Source: Inquilinus sp. Marseille-Q2685
Lineage (GTDB): Bacteria > Pseudomonadota > Alphaproteobacteria > DSM-16000 > Inquilinaceae
Direction of reading: 5' to 3'
NCBI RefSeq assembly: GCF_916619195.1
Contig: NZ_CAKAKL010000007.1
Location: forward strand, 310,001-374,000
DNA: 64,000 nt
Shown: in pieces, positions 53,133 through 61,588 of the stretch
Layout of the letters: every line of letters starts with the position of its first letter
How positions within the stretch are numbered: position 1 is the stretch's first letter
Notes under the pieces: generated by a model
The model's database searches: none
What the model saw: only the letters and a program-made list of their open reading frames with translations
What the model was told of the DNA's origin: nothing
Position numbers and translations under genes: made by a program

Positions 53133-53690
53133 TCAGCCCTTCCGCGCCGGGTGCGGCCCGGGAGAGGGGGTGTCGAGGCCGGCGAGCTCCTCGGAGTCCC
53201 GGACCAGGATCAGCTCCTCGGGCCCGGCCCGGCCGAGCAGCAGGCGGGCCAGGTCGGCCAGGATGATCAGCGCGGCCGGCACGGCGAAGGCGATGCCGGC
53301 GCCGTACAGCAGCGCCATCGGAAAGCCCACGGCCGGCGAGGCGACGTCGAGGTTGATCGCCGCCTGCTCGACGCTGCCCTTCAGCAGCAGCCAGATCGCC
53401 AGCAGCCCCAGCGCGCCGGACAGGGCCAGGCAGGCCTTGGCCGCCGGCCGGGGCAGGCGGCGCAGCAGCGTGTCGATGCCGAGATGACCGCGTTCGCGCA
53501 GGGTGACCACCGCGCCGAGGAAGATCAGCCAGACGAAGAACAGCCGCGACAGCTCCTCCGACGCGGTCAGCCCCTGGTTGAAGGCGTAGCGCAGCACGAC
53601 GTTGCCGAAGACCAGCACCACCATCCCGGCCAGCAGCAGGGCGATCAGGACCTTCAGCAGCGCGAAATAGGCTTCGACGGCTGGACGCAT
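53133..53690 (-). CDS. dctQ: TRAP transporter small permease (DctQ)
   Basis: The protein has 185 residues with four hydrophobic helices (LLKVLIALLLAGMVVLVFGN, then LFFVWLIFLGAVVTLRERGH, LALSGALGLLAIWLLL, LLYGAGIAFAVPAALIILAD). The phrase FVWLIFLGAVVTLRERGHLG is typical of DctQ. It supports the large subunit DctM. The C-terminus is Pro-rich and hydrophilic. CAGGGAGAGCCC precedes the ATG at 53690. It is the first gene of the operon, 63 bp from its promoter with the TetR-type operator. Confidence 0.85.
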   Translation of the reverse strand: MRPAVEAYFALLKVLIALLLAGMVVLVFGNVVLRYAFNQGLTASEELSRLFFVWLIFLGAVVTLRERGHLGIDTLLRRLPRPAAKACLALSGALGLLAIWLLLKGSVEQAAINLDVASPAVGFPMALLYGAGIAFAVPAALIILADLARLLLGRAGPEELILVRDSEELAGLDTPSPGPHPARKG

Positions 53691-53752
53691 CGGGCTCTCC
53701 CTGTGGTGGCCGCCGGCCGAGGCTTCACCGGTCTTGAATTCTTCTTCCTCAG

Positions 53753-53780
53753 AAATGTACGAACTGGTACGTATAGTCAA
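53753..53780 (-). promoter_or_regulatory. dctQ promoter with embedded TetR-type operator
   Basis: On the minus strand TTGACT (53775-53780), a 16-bp spacer and ACATTT (53753-53758) form a promoter. The operator ATGTAC-N6-GTACGT (53755-53772 on the plus strand) lies in the spacer and -10. The neighbouring AGAAATGTAC and GTCAA are also identical to the site at 55568, so the whole promoter is shared. Confidence 0.75.
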
Positions 53781-53855
53781 GTCTCCGGCGCGGCCCGGCA
53801 AGGATCGGACCGAAAAGCGCTTGTTTGCGGCCGCGAGTTTCGGAGAAGTAGACGC

Positions 53856-54650
53856 GTGTCCGCCGATCGGGCGGCGGCGTCGGTGCGGGGGACGGGCCGG
53901 GAGATGGCGGGCAGGACCAAGTCGGACGCGGCGGAGCGGAAGACCGCCCGCAAGAACGACCCCGAGCGCACCAAGGGGGATATTCTCGAGGTCGCGACCG
54001 AGGAGTTCGCGACCTATGGGCTGAGCGGGGCGCGCGTCGACGCGATCGCGGAGCGCACCCGCACCTCCAAGCGCATGATCTACTACTATTTCGGCGGCAA
54101 GGAGGGGCTGTACCACGCGGTGCTGGAGAAGGCCTATGCCGACATCCGCGGCGCCGAGGCGGAGCTGCATCTGGAAGACCTGCCGCCGGAGGAGGCGATG
54201 CGGCGGCTGGTCGAGTTCACCTTCGACTATGACGAGGCGCATCCCGACTTCATCCGCCTGGTCAGCATCGAGAACATCCACCGGGCCGAGCATCTGCCGC
54301 ACACCGCCTCGATCCGCAGCGCCAACCTCGGCATCATCCAGACCATCGCCGCGATCCTCGAGCGTGGCCGGAAGGCGGGCGCGTTCCGGGCCGGGATCGA
54401 CCCGGTCGACCTGCACATGCTGATCAGCGCCTTTTGCTTCTTCCGCGTCTCCAACCGCCACACCTTCGGCGCCATCTTCCGCCGCGACCTGTCGGAGCCG
54501 GGGCTGCGGGAGAAGCACCGGCGGATGATCGGCGACGCCGTCATCCGCCTGCTGCAGGGCGGGGCGGAGGCGGCGGTCGCGCCGGCAGGGGACGCTAGCC
54601 CGGCCCGAGCGAGGCGAAGTGCCGGGTCATCCGGTCGGCGTCCGGCGTGA
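53856..54650 (+). CDS. TetR-family regulator of the quinate/shikimate genes
   Basis: The regulator has about 264 residues from GTG at 53856 (GGAGAAG lies about 8 nt upstream), or 248 from the ATG at 53904, which has no spaced ribosome site. The TetR helix-turn-helix is clear: ILEVATEEFATYGLSGARVD, AIAERTRTSKRMIYYYFGGKE. The C-terminal domain (LVEFTFDYDEAHPDFIRLVS, AILERGRKAGAF) is of the usual effector-binding type. It is divergent from the TRAP-quiC operon and convergent on the dehydrogenase gene, overlapping its last 56 bp. The two matching operators in the promoters of both neighbours make it their likely repressor. Confidence 0.85.
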   Translation: MSADRAAASVRGTGREMAGRTKSDAAERKTARKNDPERTKGDILEVATEEFATYGLSGARVDAIAERTRTSKRMIYYYFGGKEGLYHAVLEKAYADIRGAEAELHLEDLPPEEAMRRLVEFTFDYDEAHPDFIRLVSIENIHRAEHLPHTASIRSANLGIIQTIAAILERGRKAGAFRAGIDPVDLHMLISAFCFFRVSNRHTFGAIFRRDLSEPGLREKHRRMIGDAVIRLLQGGAEAAVAPAGDASPARARRSAGSSGRRPA

Positions 54651-55458
54651 TGCCGGTGAACAGCCGGAACGCCTCGACCGCCTGGAAGACCGCCATACCG
54701 CCGCCGTCGAGGGTCCGGCAGCCGCGGGCGCGCGCGACGCGCAGCAACTCGGTTTCCAGCGGGAAGTAGACGATCTCGGCCACCCAGTGCCGGGGCGCCA
54801 GCAGCCCGGCCGGCAGCGGCAGGCCGGGATGCTTCGCCATCCCGGTCGGGGTGGCGTGGATCAGCCCGTCCGCTGCGTCCATGGCGGCCGGAAGGTCGGT
54901 GCCCGCCACCGCGCGCCCGGCCCCGAACCGGGCGGACAGGCCGGCCGCCATGGCCTCGGCCCGGCCCTGGTCGACATCGAAGATGACGAGCTCGCCGATC
55001 CCGAGGGTCAGGGCCGCATGCGCCACGGCGGCGCCCGCCCCGCCGGCGCCGAGCTGGACCGCCCGGTCCTTGCGCACGTCCGGCAGGCCGCGCCGGACGC
55101 TCTCGGCGAAGCCCCACCAGTCGGTGTTGTGGCCGGTCCGGCGGCCGCCCTCGAACACGACGGTGTTGACGGCGCCCAGCGCCCGCGCGTCGTCGGACAG
55201 CGCGTGCAGCAGCGGGATTACCGCCTGCTTGCAGGGATGGGTGATGTTGAGCCCGGCGAAGCCGCGCCGCTCCGCCGTCTCGACCAGCTCGGGCAGGGCC
55301 TCGACGCCGCGGCCGAGCACTTCGAGATCGATCAGCTCGTAGTCGTAGCGCAGCCCCTGTGCCGCCCCCTCTCGCATGTGCATGGCCGGGGTCCGCGATG
55401 CCTGGATGCCGGCGCCGATCAGGCCGACGCGCAGGGTGGCGGGACGGATATGGGTCAC
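54595..55458 (-). CDS. quinate/shikimate dehydrogenase (AroE-like)
   Basis: The protein has 287 residues. The catalytic Lys77 is in GLNITHPCKQ and Asp113 in GHNTDWWG, as in AroE. The substrate-binding N-terminus is ASRTPAMHM. The dinucleotide loop is LGAGGAGAAVA, and the next strand ends in FDVDQGRA, where an Asp in place of the usual Arg suggests NAD rather than NADP. Together with the NITHPCKQ wording this fits the catabolic quinate/shikimate dehydrogenases. It would make 3-dehydroshikimate or 3-dehydroquinate from the imported acid. The start is GTG at 55458, which removes an unconserved leader. TetR-controlled promoter at 55566-55594. Confidence 0.82.
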   Translation of the reverse strand: MTHIRPATLRVGLIGAGIQASRTPAMHMREGAAQGLRYDYELIDLEVLGRGVEALPELVETAERRGFAGLNITHPCKQAVIPLLHALSDDARALGAVNTVVFEGGRRTGHNTDWWGFAESVRRGLPDVRKDRAVQLGAGGAGAAVAHAALTLGIGELVIFDVDQGRAEAMAAGLSARFGAGRAVAGTDLPAAMDAADGLIHATPTGMAKHPGLPLPAGLLAPRHWVAEIVYFPLETELLRVARARGCRTLDGGGMAVFQAVEAFRLFTGITPDADRMTRHFASLGPG

Positions 55459-55565
55459 GGGCAAGGCCCCGGGCCGAACCGTCCGGGCGGCTCGCTTCCG
55501 CAAGGACGCTGGGGGCCTCTCGGACGATTCATGAGTCTTCGCCTGCGCCGGTGTGGTCTCCCAAG

Positions 55566-55594
55566 AAATGTACTAACCGGTACGTTCATGTCAA
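55566..55594 (-). promoter_or_regulatory. dehydrogenase promoter with embedded TetR-type operator
   Basis: On the minus strand TTGACA (55589-55594), a 17-bp spacer and ACATTT (55566-55571) form a consensus-like promoter. The operator ATGTAC-N6-GTACGT (55568-55585 on the plus strand) is the same as at 53755. Both halves ATGTAC and GTACGT are exact in the two sites. Confidence 0.78.
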
Positions 55595-55625
55595 TCACAG
55601 CGACCCGCGCCTGTCGGCCATGGCC

Positions 55626-57050
55626 TCAGCCGACATGGACCGGGTTGCTCAGGGCCCGCCGCAGCGGCTGGGCCGCGATGTCCTCGCGGGTCACGCCGGC
55701 CGGCAGGCCGCGGCCGTCCAGCGCCTGCAGGAACTCGGCCTCGAGCCGCGGGCGGCTGGCCACGGCGACGATCTCGGCGCGCAGGAAGCGGTCGGGCGAG
55801 GGCAGGGTCAGCCGGCCGATCCAGTCGTCATCCGGGATCTCCTGCTCGGCGACCGTGCCGCCGGCATCGACCCAGACCAGCGTGTCGCCGGCCGCGCCGC
55901 GCACCTCGGCCTCGACGGTCCAGTCGGGGCCGCCGAGACGGGTGCCGCCCATCGGCACGCCGCCGGCAGTGACGGCAAGGTGCGGCCCGTCCGGCCCCTC
56001 GGTGACATAGCCGCGGCCGGCGCGCAGCGCCCGCAGCACGGCTCTCTCCGACAGCTCCGGCAGCCACAGCGCCGTGGTCGGCCGGCCGAGGCCGAGCGGC
56101 CCCGGTGGGGCTGGCAGGCCGGGCGGCGCCGGGCTCGCCGGCTGGTGCCAGTCGCTGCCGCCGATCAGCGAGATGCGGCGGCCGTCCCGCAGCCGGTCGT
56201 CGTAGCGGGCCAGCGAGATCCAGTTGCCGGCGAACCAGTGCGACTGCCAGACCTCCATGCAGTCCACCGCCGGCAGCGTGTGACGCCACGGGATCGGCGG
56301 CTTGTCGTGATTGATCGACAGCAGGCCGCCGGCGCCTCGCACCGCCTCCGCCAGGCGGTGCGGATCGGCCGGGCCGGTCATCCGGAAGTCGATCCAGCCC
56401 TCGGCGCCGAAGACGTTGGCATGGCCTTCGGCCGTGGTGATCTCCTCGCCGCGGATGAACACGAGCTCCGGCGTGCTGCGCGTGGCGAAGTAGCGGCGCT
56501 GGGTGATGGTGTTGTGGTCGGTCACGGCCAGGAAGCGCAGCCCCGCCCGCCGCGCCGCCTCGTGCAGCAGCTCGGGCCCGCCCTCGGCGTCGCTGTGATG
56601 GGTGTGGCAGTGCAGATCGCCGCGATACCAGCCGGGCGCCGGGTGGCGGATCTCGGCCGCCGGCTCGGGCGACCAGTCGGGGCGCGGCGCGTCGTCGAGC
56701 CGGATGGTCAGCGCCACCTCGGCGCCGCCCGGCGGCACGCGGTAGAGGCCGAGCAGGATGGTCCAGGTCCCGGCCGGGATCGGCCCCGGCACATAGCCCG
56801 GCGTGGCGTCGTCGGCGGCGACGAAGACCGCGTCACGGGCGCCGCCGCTCCAGCCGCGGAAGCCGGCCGGGCTGGGGAAGGCGCGGGCGCGCGGGTCCAT
56901 CAGGCCCAGATCGATGATGCAGTCGGCGGCCTTGGCATAGGCCAGGGCGACGTCGATCCGGGTGGTGCCGGGCGGGATCTCGACCGGGACCGGGCGGTAG
57001 GGGCCTTCCGTCGCCGCCACCCGGACGGTCAGCGTCCGGGCCGGGGTCAC
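55626..57050 (-). CDS. CehA/McbA-type PHP metallohydrolase
   Basis: The protein has 474 residues. The first 140 form a beta-rich N-terminal domain of unknown role (ILLGLYRVPPGGAEVALTIR). Residues about 143-340 form a PHP domain with its metal ligands: GDLHCHTHHSDAEGG, AVTDHNT, RGEEITTAEGHANVFG, LSINHDKP and GGSDWHQP. The last 100 residues are another beta region. PHP enzymes hydrolyse phosphate esters. The CehA/McbA group splits carbamates. It overlaps the ATPase of a sugar ABC importer by 4 bp (GTGA, GTG start at 57050), so it is the last gene of that importer operon. It may work on the imported ligand. The substrate is unknown. Confidence 0.8.
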   Translation of the reverse strand: MTPARTLTVRVAATEGPYRPVPVEIPPGTTRIDVALAYAKAADCIIDLGLMDPRARAFPSPAGFRGWSGGARDAVFVAADDATPGYVPGPIPAGTWTILLGLYRVPPGGAEVALTIRLDDAPRPDWSPEPAAEIRHPAPGWYRGDLHCHTHHSDAEGGPELLHEAARRAGLRFLAVTDHNTITQRRYFATRSTPELVFIRGEEITTAEGHANVFGAEGWIDFRMTGPADPHRLAEAVRGAGGLLSINHDKPPIPWRHTLPAVDCMEVWQSHWFAGNWISLARYDDRLRDGRRISLIGGSDWHQPASPAPPGLPAPPGPLGLGRPTTALWLPELSERAVLRALRAGRGYVTEGPDGPHLAVTAGGVPMGGTRLGGPDWTVEAEVRGAAGDTLVWVDAGGTVAEQEIPDDDWIGRLTLPSPDRFLRAEIVAVASRPRLEAEFLQALDGRGLPAGVTREDIAAQPLRRALSNPVHVG

Positions 57051-58156
57051 GCCTCCTCCCGCGGGCCCGAGATGCGCCGCCCCTCGGCGTCGAACAGGGC
57101 CAGGTCGTCGGCCCGGAAGCCGAGCCGGACGGTGCGGTCGAGCCGCAGCGGCTCGTCGCCGAAGATCCGGGCGGTGACCCGCCGGTCGCCCGGCAGCAGC
57201 ACGGTCACCAGGCTTTCCGGCCCCATGCCCTCATTGGCGAAGAGCTCGCCGGAAAGCTGCCAGCCGGCCTCCTCGCGGGCGATGCGCAGATGCTCCGGCC
57301 GGATGCCGAGCGTCAGCCTGGGCCCGCGATCGATCGCCCGGGCCAGGGCATCCCACAGGGGCAGGGGCGGGGCCTGCAGCCCCTCGGCGGCCAGCACCGC
57401 CGCGCCGTCGCGCCGCGCGGCCTGCACCGGCACCAGGTTCATCGGCGGGTTGCCGACGAAGCCGGCGACGAAAGTGGTGGCCGGGCGGCGATAGACCTCC
57501 AGCGGCGGCGCGTATTGTACCACCTCGCCGGCCTCCATCACCGCCACGCGGGTGGCCAGCGCCATCGCCTCGGCCTGGTCGTGGGTGACGTAGACCGCGG
57601 TCATGCCGATGTCGCGCTGCAGATGGTTCAGGAAGGCCCGCGCCTCCAGTCGCAGCTTGGCGTCGAGGTTGGAGAGCGGCTCGTCGAACAGATAGACCTG
57701 CGACGGGTGCACCAGGGCCCGGGCCAGGGAAGCGCGCTGCTGCTGGCCGCCGGAGATCTGCGACGGCAGCCGGTCCAGCAGATGGCCGATCTGCAGGATG
57801 TCCGCCACCTCCCGGGTCCGGCTGCGCCGCGTCTCCACCGGCGCGCCGCGGACCTTCAGCGGATAGCCGATGTTCTGCCCCAGCGACATATGCGGGTACA
57901 GGGCATAGTCCTGGAACACCATCGAGACGTTGCGGTCCTTCGGCGGCTTGCGGGTGACGTCCGCGCCGCCGATCAGGATTCGCCCGCCGGTCGGCTGCTC
58001 CAGCCCCGCCACCATGCGCAGCGTCGTGGTCTTGCCGCAGCCGGACGGGCCGAGCAGGCAGACGAAGTCGCCGTCGCCGATATCGAGGTCGATGTCGCGC
58101 ACAACGGTCAGGTCGCCGAAGGCCTTCTGCACCTTCTCCAGCGTTACCGAAGCCAT
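57047..58156 (-). CDS. carbohydrate ABC importer ATPase (UgpC/MalK type)
   Basis: The protein has 369 residues with all standard elements: Walker A GPSGCGKT, Q-loop VFQDYALYPHM, signature [15 protein letters not shown], Walker B VYLFDEPLSNLDAKLR and switch VYVTHDQAEAM. The C-terminal TOBE domain has LGIRPEHLRIA. It drives the import system encoded upstream and presumably forms a homodimer, unlike the unequal pair of the polyol importer. The ATG at 58156 lies 10 bp after the permease stop. A longer frame up to 58258 gives low-complexity sequence. Confidence 0.9.
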   Translation of the reverse strand: MASVTLEKVQKAFGDLTVVRDIDLDIGDGDFVCLLGPSGCGKTTTLRMVAGLEQPTGGRILIGGADVTRKPPKDRNVSMVFQDYALYPHMSLGQNIGYPLKVRGAPVETRRSRTREVADILQIGHLLDRLPSQISGGQQQRASLARALVHPSQVYLFDEPLSNLDAKLRLEARAFLNHLQRDIGMTAVYVTHDQAEAMALATRVAVMEAGEVVQYAPPLEVYRRPATTFVAGFVGNPPMNLVPVQAARRDGAAVLAAEGLQAPPLPLWDALARAIDRGPRLTLGIRPEHLRIAREEAGWQLSGELFANEGMGPESLVTVLLPGDRRVTARIFGDEPLRLDRTVRLGFRADDLALFDAEGRRISGPREEA

Positions 58157-58166
58157 CCGATCTCGC

Positions 58167-58991
58167 TCACGATTTGATGCCGCCGAAGAACCGGAAGCCG
58201 AACTTCCAGCTGACGAAGAGATAGAGCGCCACCACCGGCGCCGAATAGACCACGGCATAGGCCGAGAGCAGGGTGACCACCGGCGTCCCGGCCTCGGAGT
58301 AGTAGGAGTAGATCGCCAGTGCCGCCGGCATGCGGGATTCGCTGCGCAGCAGGACGAAGGGGATCAGGAAGCTGCCCCAGATCTGCACGAAGGCCCAGAC
58401 GGCGGCGACCACGACGCCGGGCCGGATCACCGGCAGGGCGACGTCGAAGAAGGCGCGCAGCGGCGAGGCGCCGGCGACCAGCGCCGATTCCTCGTAGGTC
58501 CGCGGCAGCCCGTCGATGAAGTCGCGCAGGATGAACATCGCGGTCGGCAAGAGGCCGCCGGCGAAGACCAGGATCACCGCGATATGGGTGTCGACCAGGC
58601 CGATGGCGCTGACGATCAGGAAGATCGGCACCATGGCGGCGGAGCCGGAGACGACCGAGGAGAACAGCAGCAGCAGATAGGTGATGGCGCCCTTGCCCGG
58701 CACCGGCGCGCGCGACATGGCGTAGGCGGCCAGCGTCGCCGCCGCGGTCACCAGGGCGACGCCGCCGACGCTCTGGATCAGGCTGTTCAGCAGCGCCCGC
58801 ATGGCGAAGCCGTTCTCGAACGCCTTGGCGAAGTTGCCGAGGGTGAACGGATCCGGCACCGCCAGCCCCAGCTCGGCCCGGGCGTTGAACGGCGCCAGCA
58901 GGAACCACAGGAGCGGCAGGGCGAAGACCAGGCCGATCAGCGCCGCCAGGCCGGCGAACAGGATGCGGAGGAGGAGGGGGCGCAGCGGCAT
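58167..58991 (-). CDS. carbohydrate ABC importer permease (MalG-like)
   Basis: The permease has 274 residues and six helices, starting with LLLRILFAGLAALIGLVFAL. The EAA loop that docks on the ATPase is YEESALVAGASPLRAFFDVA, followed by LPVIRPGVVVAAVWAF. It lies 1 bp after the stop of the MalF-like gene, so the two are translated together. Its ligand is unknown, probably an oligosaccharide or glycoside, given the DUF5054 glycoside-hydrolase-like gene beyond the regulator. Confidence 0.87.
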   Translation of the reverse strand: MPLRPLLLRILFAGLAALIGLVFALPLLWFLLAPFNARAELGLAVPDPFTLGNFAKAFENGFAMRALLNSLIQSVGGVALVTAAATLAAYAMSRAPVPGKGAITYLLLLFSSVVSGSAAMVPIFLIVSAIGLVDTHIAVILVFAGGLLPTAMFILRDFIDGLPRTYEESALVAGASPLRAFFDVALPVIRPGVVVAAVWAFVQIWGSFLIPFVLLRSESRMPAALAIYSYYSEAGTPVVTLLSAYAVVYSAPVVALYLFVSWKFGFRFFGGIKS

Positions 58992-58992
58992 C

Positions 58993-59904
58993 TCAATGCT
59001 CCGCCGCGGCCCGGCGGCGCCGCGCCACGCCCAGATAGACCAGCGCGAAGGCCAGGTTGATCAGCATGATGACCACGCCGACCGCCGCGCCGCGGCCGAA
59101 CTCGAAATGCTTGAAGGCCAGCTGGTAGGTGTAGATCGATAGGATCTCGGTGCGGAAGGACGGGCCGCCGCCGGTCAGCAGGAACGGCGTGAACACGTTG
59201 AAGGTCCACATCGTCACCAGGATCAGGTCGGTGACGACATGGCCGCGGATCAGCGGCAGGGCGATGTCGCGCAGCTTCTGCCAGGACGAGGCGCCGACGA
59301 CGTTCGCGGTCTCGAAATAGCTCGGCGGGATGGACTGCAGCGCCGAGGAGAACAGCATCATCGAGAAGGCGGTGCCGCGCCAGGTGTTGAACACGACGAT
59401 GGCCAGGAACGGCATCTCCAGCAGCCAGTCCGGCCGGGGCAGGCCGAGCGTGCCGAGGATGCCGTTCAGCGTGCCGGCGTCGCGGTCGAGATAGGCGAAC
59501 CAGGCGAAGCCGATCACCACCTCCGGCAGGATCCAGGCCGCCACCACCGCCGCCTGCACCGCGGCCTTCAGGGCCGGTGGAATATTCTGCAGCAGCCAGG
59601 CCAGCAGCAGACCCAGCAGGGCCTGGCCGATCAGCGCCGAGAACAGCACGAACTGGACCGTCAGGATCAGCGAGGCGCCGAACTCGCCGGGTGCGAAGAA
59701 AGAGCCGCCGTCGAACAGCGAGGTGTAGTTCTGCAGCCCGACGAAGTCCGGGTGCAGCGCGGTGCGGCCCAGGAGCGTGCGGTTGGTGAAGCTGACCGCG
59801 ATGATCCAGAAGAACGGCACCACGACGAACAGCCCCACCAGCACCCCGGCCGGCACCATGAAGGCCGCCCCGGTCCGGGCGGAGAGCAGGGTGGGGCGGT
59901 TCAC
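58993..59904 (-). CDS. carbohydrate ABC importer permease (MalF-like)
   Basis: The permease has 303 residues and six helices (first AFMVPAGVLVGLFVVVPFFW). The EAA loop is SYFETANVVGASSWQKLRDI, followed by ALPLIRGHVV. FLLTGGGPSFRTEILSIYTY is the typical late loop. The start is GTG at 59904 with a weak ribosome site. The internal Met at residue 16 is an alternative. A 78-bp repeat lies between it and the binding-protein gene, probably lowering its expression relative to the binding protein. Confidence 0.87.
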   Translation of the reverse strand: MNRPTLLSARTGAAFMVPAGVLVGLFVVVPFFWIIAVSFTNRTLLGRTALHPDFVGLQNYTSLFDGGSFFAPGEFGASLILTVQFVLFSALIGQALLGLLLAWLLQNIPPALKAAVQAAVVAAWILPEVVIGFAWFAYLDRDAGTLNGILGTLGLPRPDWLLEMPFLAIVVFNTWRGTAFSMMLFSSALQSIPPSYFETANVVGASSWQKLRDIALPLIRGHVVTDLILVTMWTFNVFTPFLLTGGGPSFRTEILSIYTYQLAFKHFEFGRGAAVGVVIMLINLAFALVYLGVARRRRAAAEH

Positions 59905-59926
59905 GGACAGGGCCGCCCCTCTTTCC

Positions 59927-60004
59927 TGTCATGCCCGGGCTTGACCCGGGCATCCAGAGACTGTCGACATCTTCTGGATTGCCGGGTCAAGCCCGGCAAT
60001 GACA
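59927..60004. repeat. 78-bp inverted-arm intergenic repeat, copy 2
   Basis: The element begins TGTCATGCCCGGGCTTGACC and ends GGGTCAAGCCCGGCAATGACA. It is the copy at 18521-18598 in reverse orientation, with 8 mismatches in the central part. It lies between binding-protein and permease genes of one operon, where it could serve as a stem-loop that shields the upstream message. Confidence 0.85.
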
Positions 60005-60034
60005 GTGAGGGAAATGGGTGGCCGAACTTCACTA

Positions 60035-61393
60035 TCAGCCCTTGCTGACGGTGTTGGCCTCGCCGACGATCTTCTTCACGGCGGCGCCGTAGCGGGCCAT
60101 CGCTTCCTCCGGCGTGGCGTTGCCGGAGACCACGGCCTCGGTCATGCGCTGCAGCTCGGCCGAGACCTTGTCGTAGTTCGGGTCGTTCGGCCGGGCCGTG
60201 GTGATCGGCATCAGCGCCTTGGCGGTGTCCTGCAGGAAGGCGGAGTTCGGCACCGGCACGTCGTCGCGGATGCGGATCCGCTCCTCGAAGCGCTGATAGG
60301 CGGTCAGCGCCTCGCGGCCGTTCATGAAGGCCAGCAGCGCCCAAGCCTCCTTCGGGTTCTGCGTGTTCGGGTTCAGCACGAAGCCGGTGCCGCCGGAGAT
60401 GGTGACGAAGTCGCGCCCGTCCAGCCCGCGGCCCGCGGCCTCGGCCGGGATCTTGGCCCAGCCCATGGTCCTGTCCCGGTCGGCGACGGCGAATTCGCTG
60501 CCCGGCGCGGTGACGGAGCGGTAGAACCAGTCGCCCTCGACCAGCATGGCGGTGCGGCCGTCGCGGAAATTGGCGAAGCTGCGGTTGCGCCCGTCGGCCA
60601 GCAGCTGGGCGCGCTGGTCGCCCAGCTTCTCGTCGACATAGATGGTCTTGTACAGCTTCAGCGCCGCCAGGATCGCCGGGCTGCCGGTGATCCATTTGCC
60701 GTCCTTGTCCTGCAGCGCCTCGCCGGCGCCGAGCAGCAGCGGGTAATAGCCCTGCATGGTGGTGGCCTCGCCCATCGAGACCCCGGCGTTGATCTGCAGC
60801 GGGAAGCTGTCCGGGTCGGCCTTCTTCAGGGCGCGGGCGGCGGCCAGCAGCTCGTCCCAGCTGGCCGGCTGCCAGCCATCGGCCTTCAGCCCGGCCTTCG
60901 CGAAGACGTCGCGGCGGTAGAAGATGACGCGGACATCGGTACCCTCGGCCAGGCCATAGCGCTTGCCCTGATAGGACATCAGCGCCTGGGCGCCGGGCGA
61001 GATGTGCGACCACCCTTCCCAGTCATTGACCTCCGCCCCCGCGATCTCGTCGAGCGGCTTCAAGAGGCCGCCCTCGACGAAGCTGGGGATCAGGAAGCCG
61101 TCGAAGCTGGAGACGTCGGCCCCGGCGCCGGTGGAGAAGTCGAGCGCCAGCTGCTGCGTCAGCTGTTCGTCGGTGCCGCCGAAGCTCTTCAGCGTCACGG
61201 TGTGGCCGGCGCCGGCGGGGGTCTTGGCGAATTCCGGGATGACCCAGCTCTTGATCCAGGTCGCCAGCTCGGTGTTCACGCCGCCCTCGACGCAGCGGCA
61301 GACGATCGACAGGTCGGCGGCGTGTGCCGGTGCGCCCCAGCTCAGGGTGGCGATCAGGCCGGCGGCGAGACTCCCCAGGCGATGTGCGGTCAT
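60035..61393 (-). CDS. carbohydrate ABC importer binding protein
   Basis: The protein has 452 residues with a signal peptide (hydrophobic LGSLAAGLIATLSWGAPAHA, cleavage after AHA). The mature protein is a type 1 solute-binding fold (LKSFGGTDEQLTQQLALDFS, YRRDVFAKAGLKADGWQP, GTGFVLNPNTQNPKEAWALL). The unusual N-terminal phrase SIVCRCVEGGVNTELATW has two Cys close together. It delivers an unknown sugar to the two permeases. I choose the ATG at 61393 because GGGAGGACAC lies just before it. An ATG at 61420 is in frame but lacks a ribosome site. It is controlled by the divergent LacI gene through the promoter at 61448-61476. Confidence 0.85.
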   Translation of the reverse strand: MTAHRLGSLAAGLIATLSWGAPAHAADLSIVCRCVEGGVNTELATWIKSWVIPEFAKTPAGAGHTVTLKSFGGTDEQLTQQLALDFSTGAGADVSSFDGFLIPSFVEGGLLKPLDEIAGAEVNDWEGWSHISPGAQALMSYQGKRYGLAEGTDVRVIFYRRDVFAKAGLKADGWQPASWDELLAAARALKKADPDSFPLQINAGVSMGEATTMQGYYPLLLGAGEALQDKDGKWITGSPAILAALKLYKTIYVDEKLGDQRAQLLADGRNRSFANFRDGRTAMLVEGDWFYRSVTAPGSEFAVADRDRTMGWAKIPAEAAGRGLDGRDFVTISGGTGFVLNPNTQNPKEAWALLAFMNGREALTAYQRFEERIRIRDDVPVPNSAFLQDTAKALMPITTARPNDPNYDKVSAELQRMTEAVVSGNATPEEAMARYGAAVKKIVGEANTVSKG

Positions 61394-61447
61394 GCGCTGT
61401 GTCCTCCCATGGCGGCGCATCCTTCAGGCGGGATGCGGCTCAGCCAG

Positions 61448-61476
61448 AAGTGAACACGCTTTCAATTCCTCGTCAA
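61448..61476 (-). promoter_or_regulatory. binding-protein promoter with LacI-type operator
   Basis: On the minus strand TTGACG (61471-61476), 17 bp and TCACTT (61448-61453) form a promoter. The operator TGAAAGCGTGTTCA (61451-61464, minus strand) covers the -10 and part of the spacer. It agrees in 12 of 14 bases with the operator at 61590. Confidence 0.7.
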
Positions 61477-61588
61477 TCGCGATCGCCCCGTGCGACGCGG
61501 TTCGCTCGGGGATCATTAAAATCCAAGCAATCTCGCCGAAATTCTCGGTGACTGCGCTTGACAGCCCTGCGCCGCCCACCCAGTGTGG

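Noticed and set aside
51456-53855. An 800-codon extension upstream of the TetR gene
   Set aside because: The frame is antisense to the TRAP genes and the translation is low-complexity His/Gln/Asp-rich. Only the part from 53856 shows the TetR domain.
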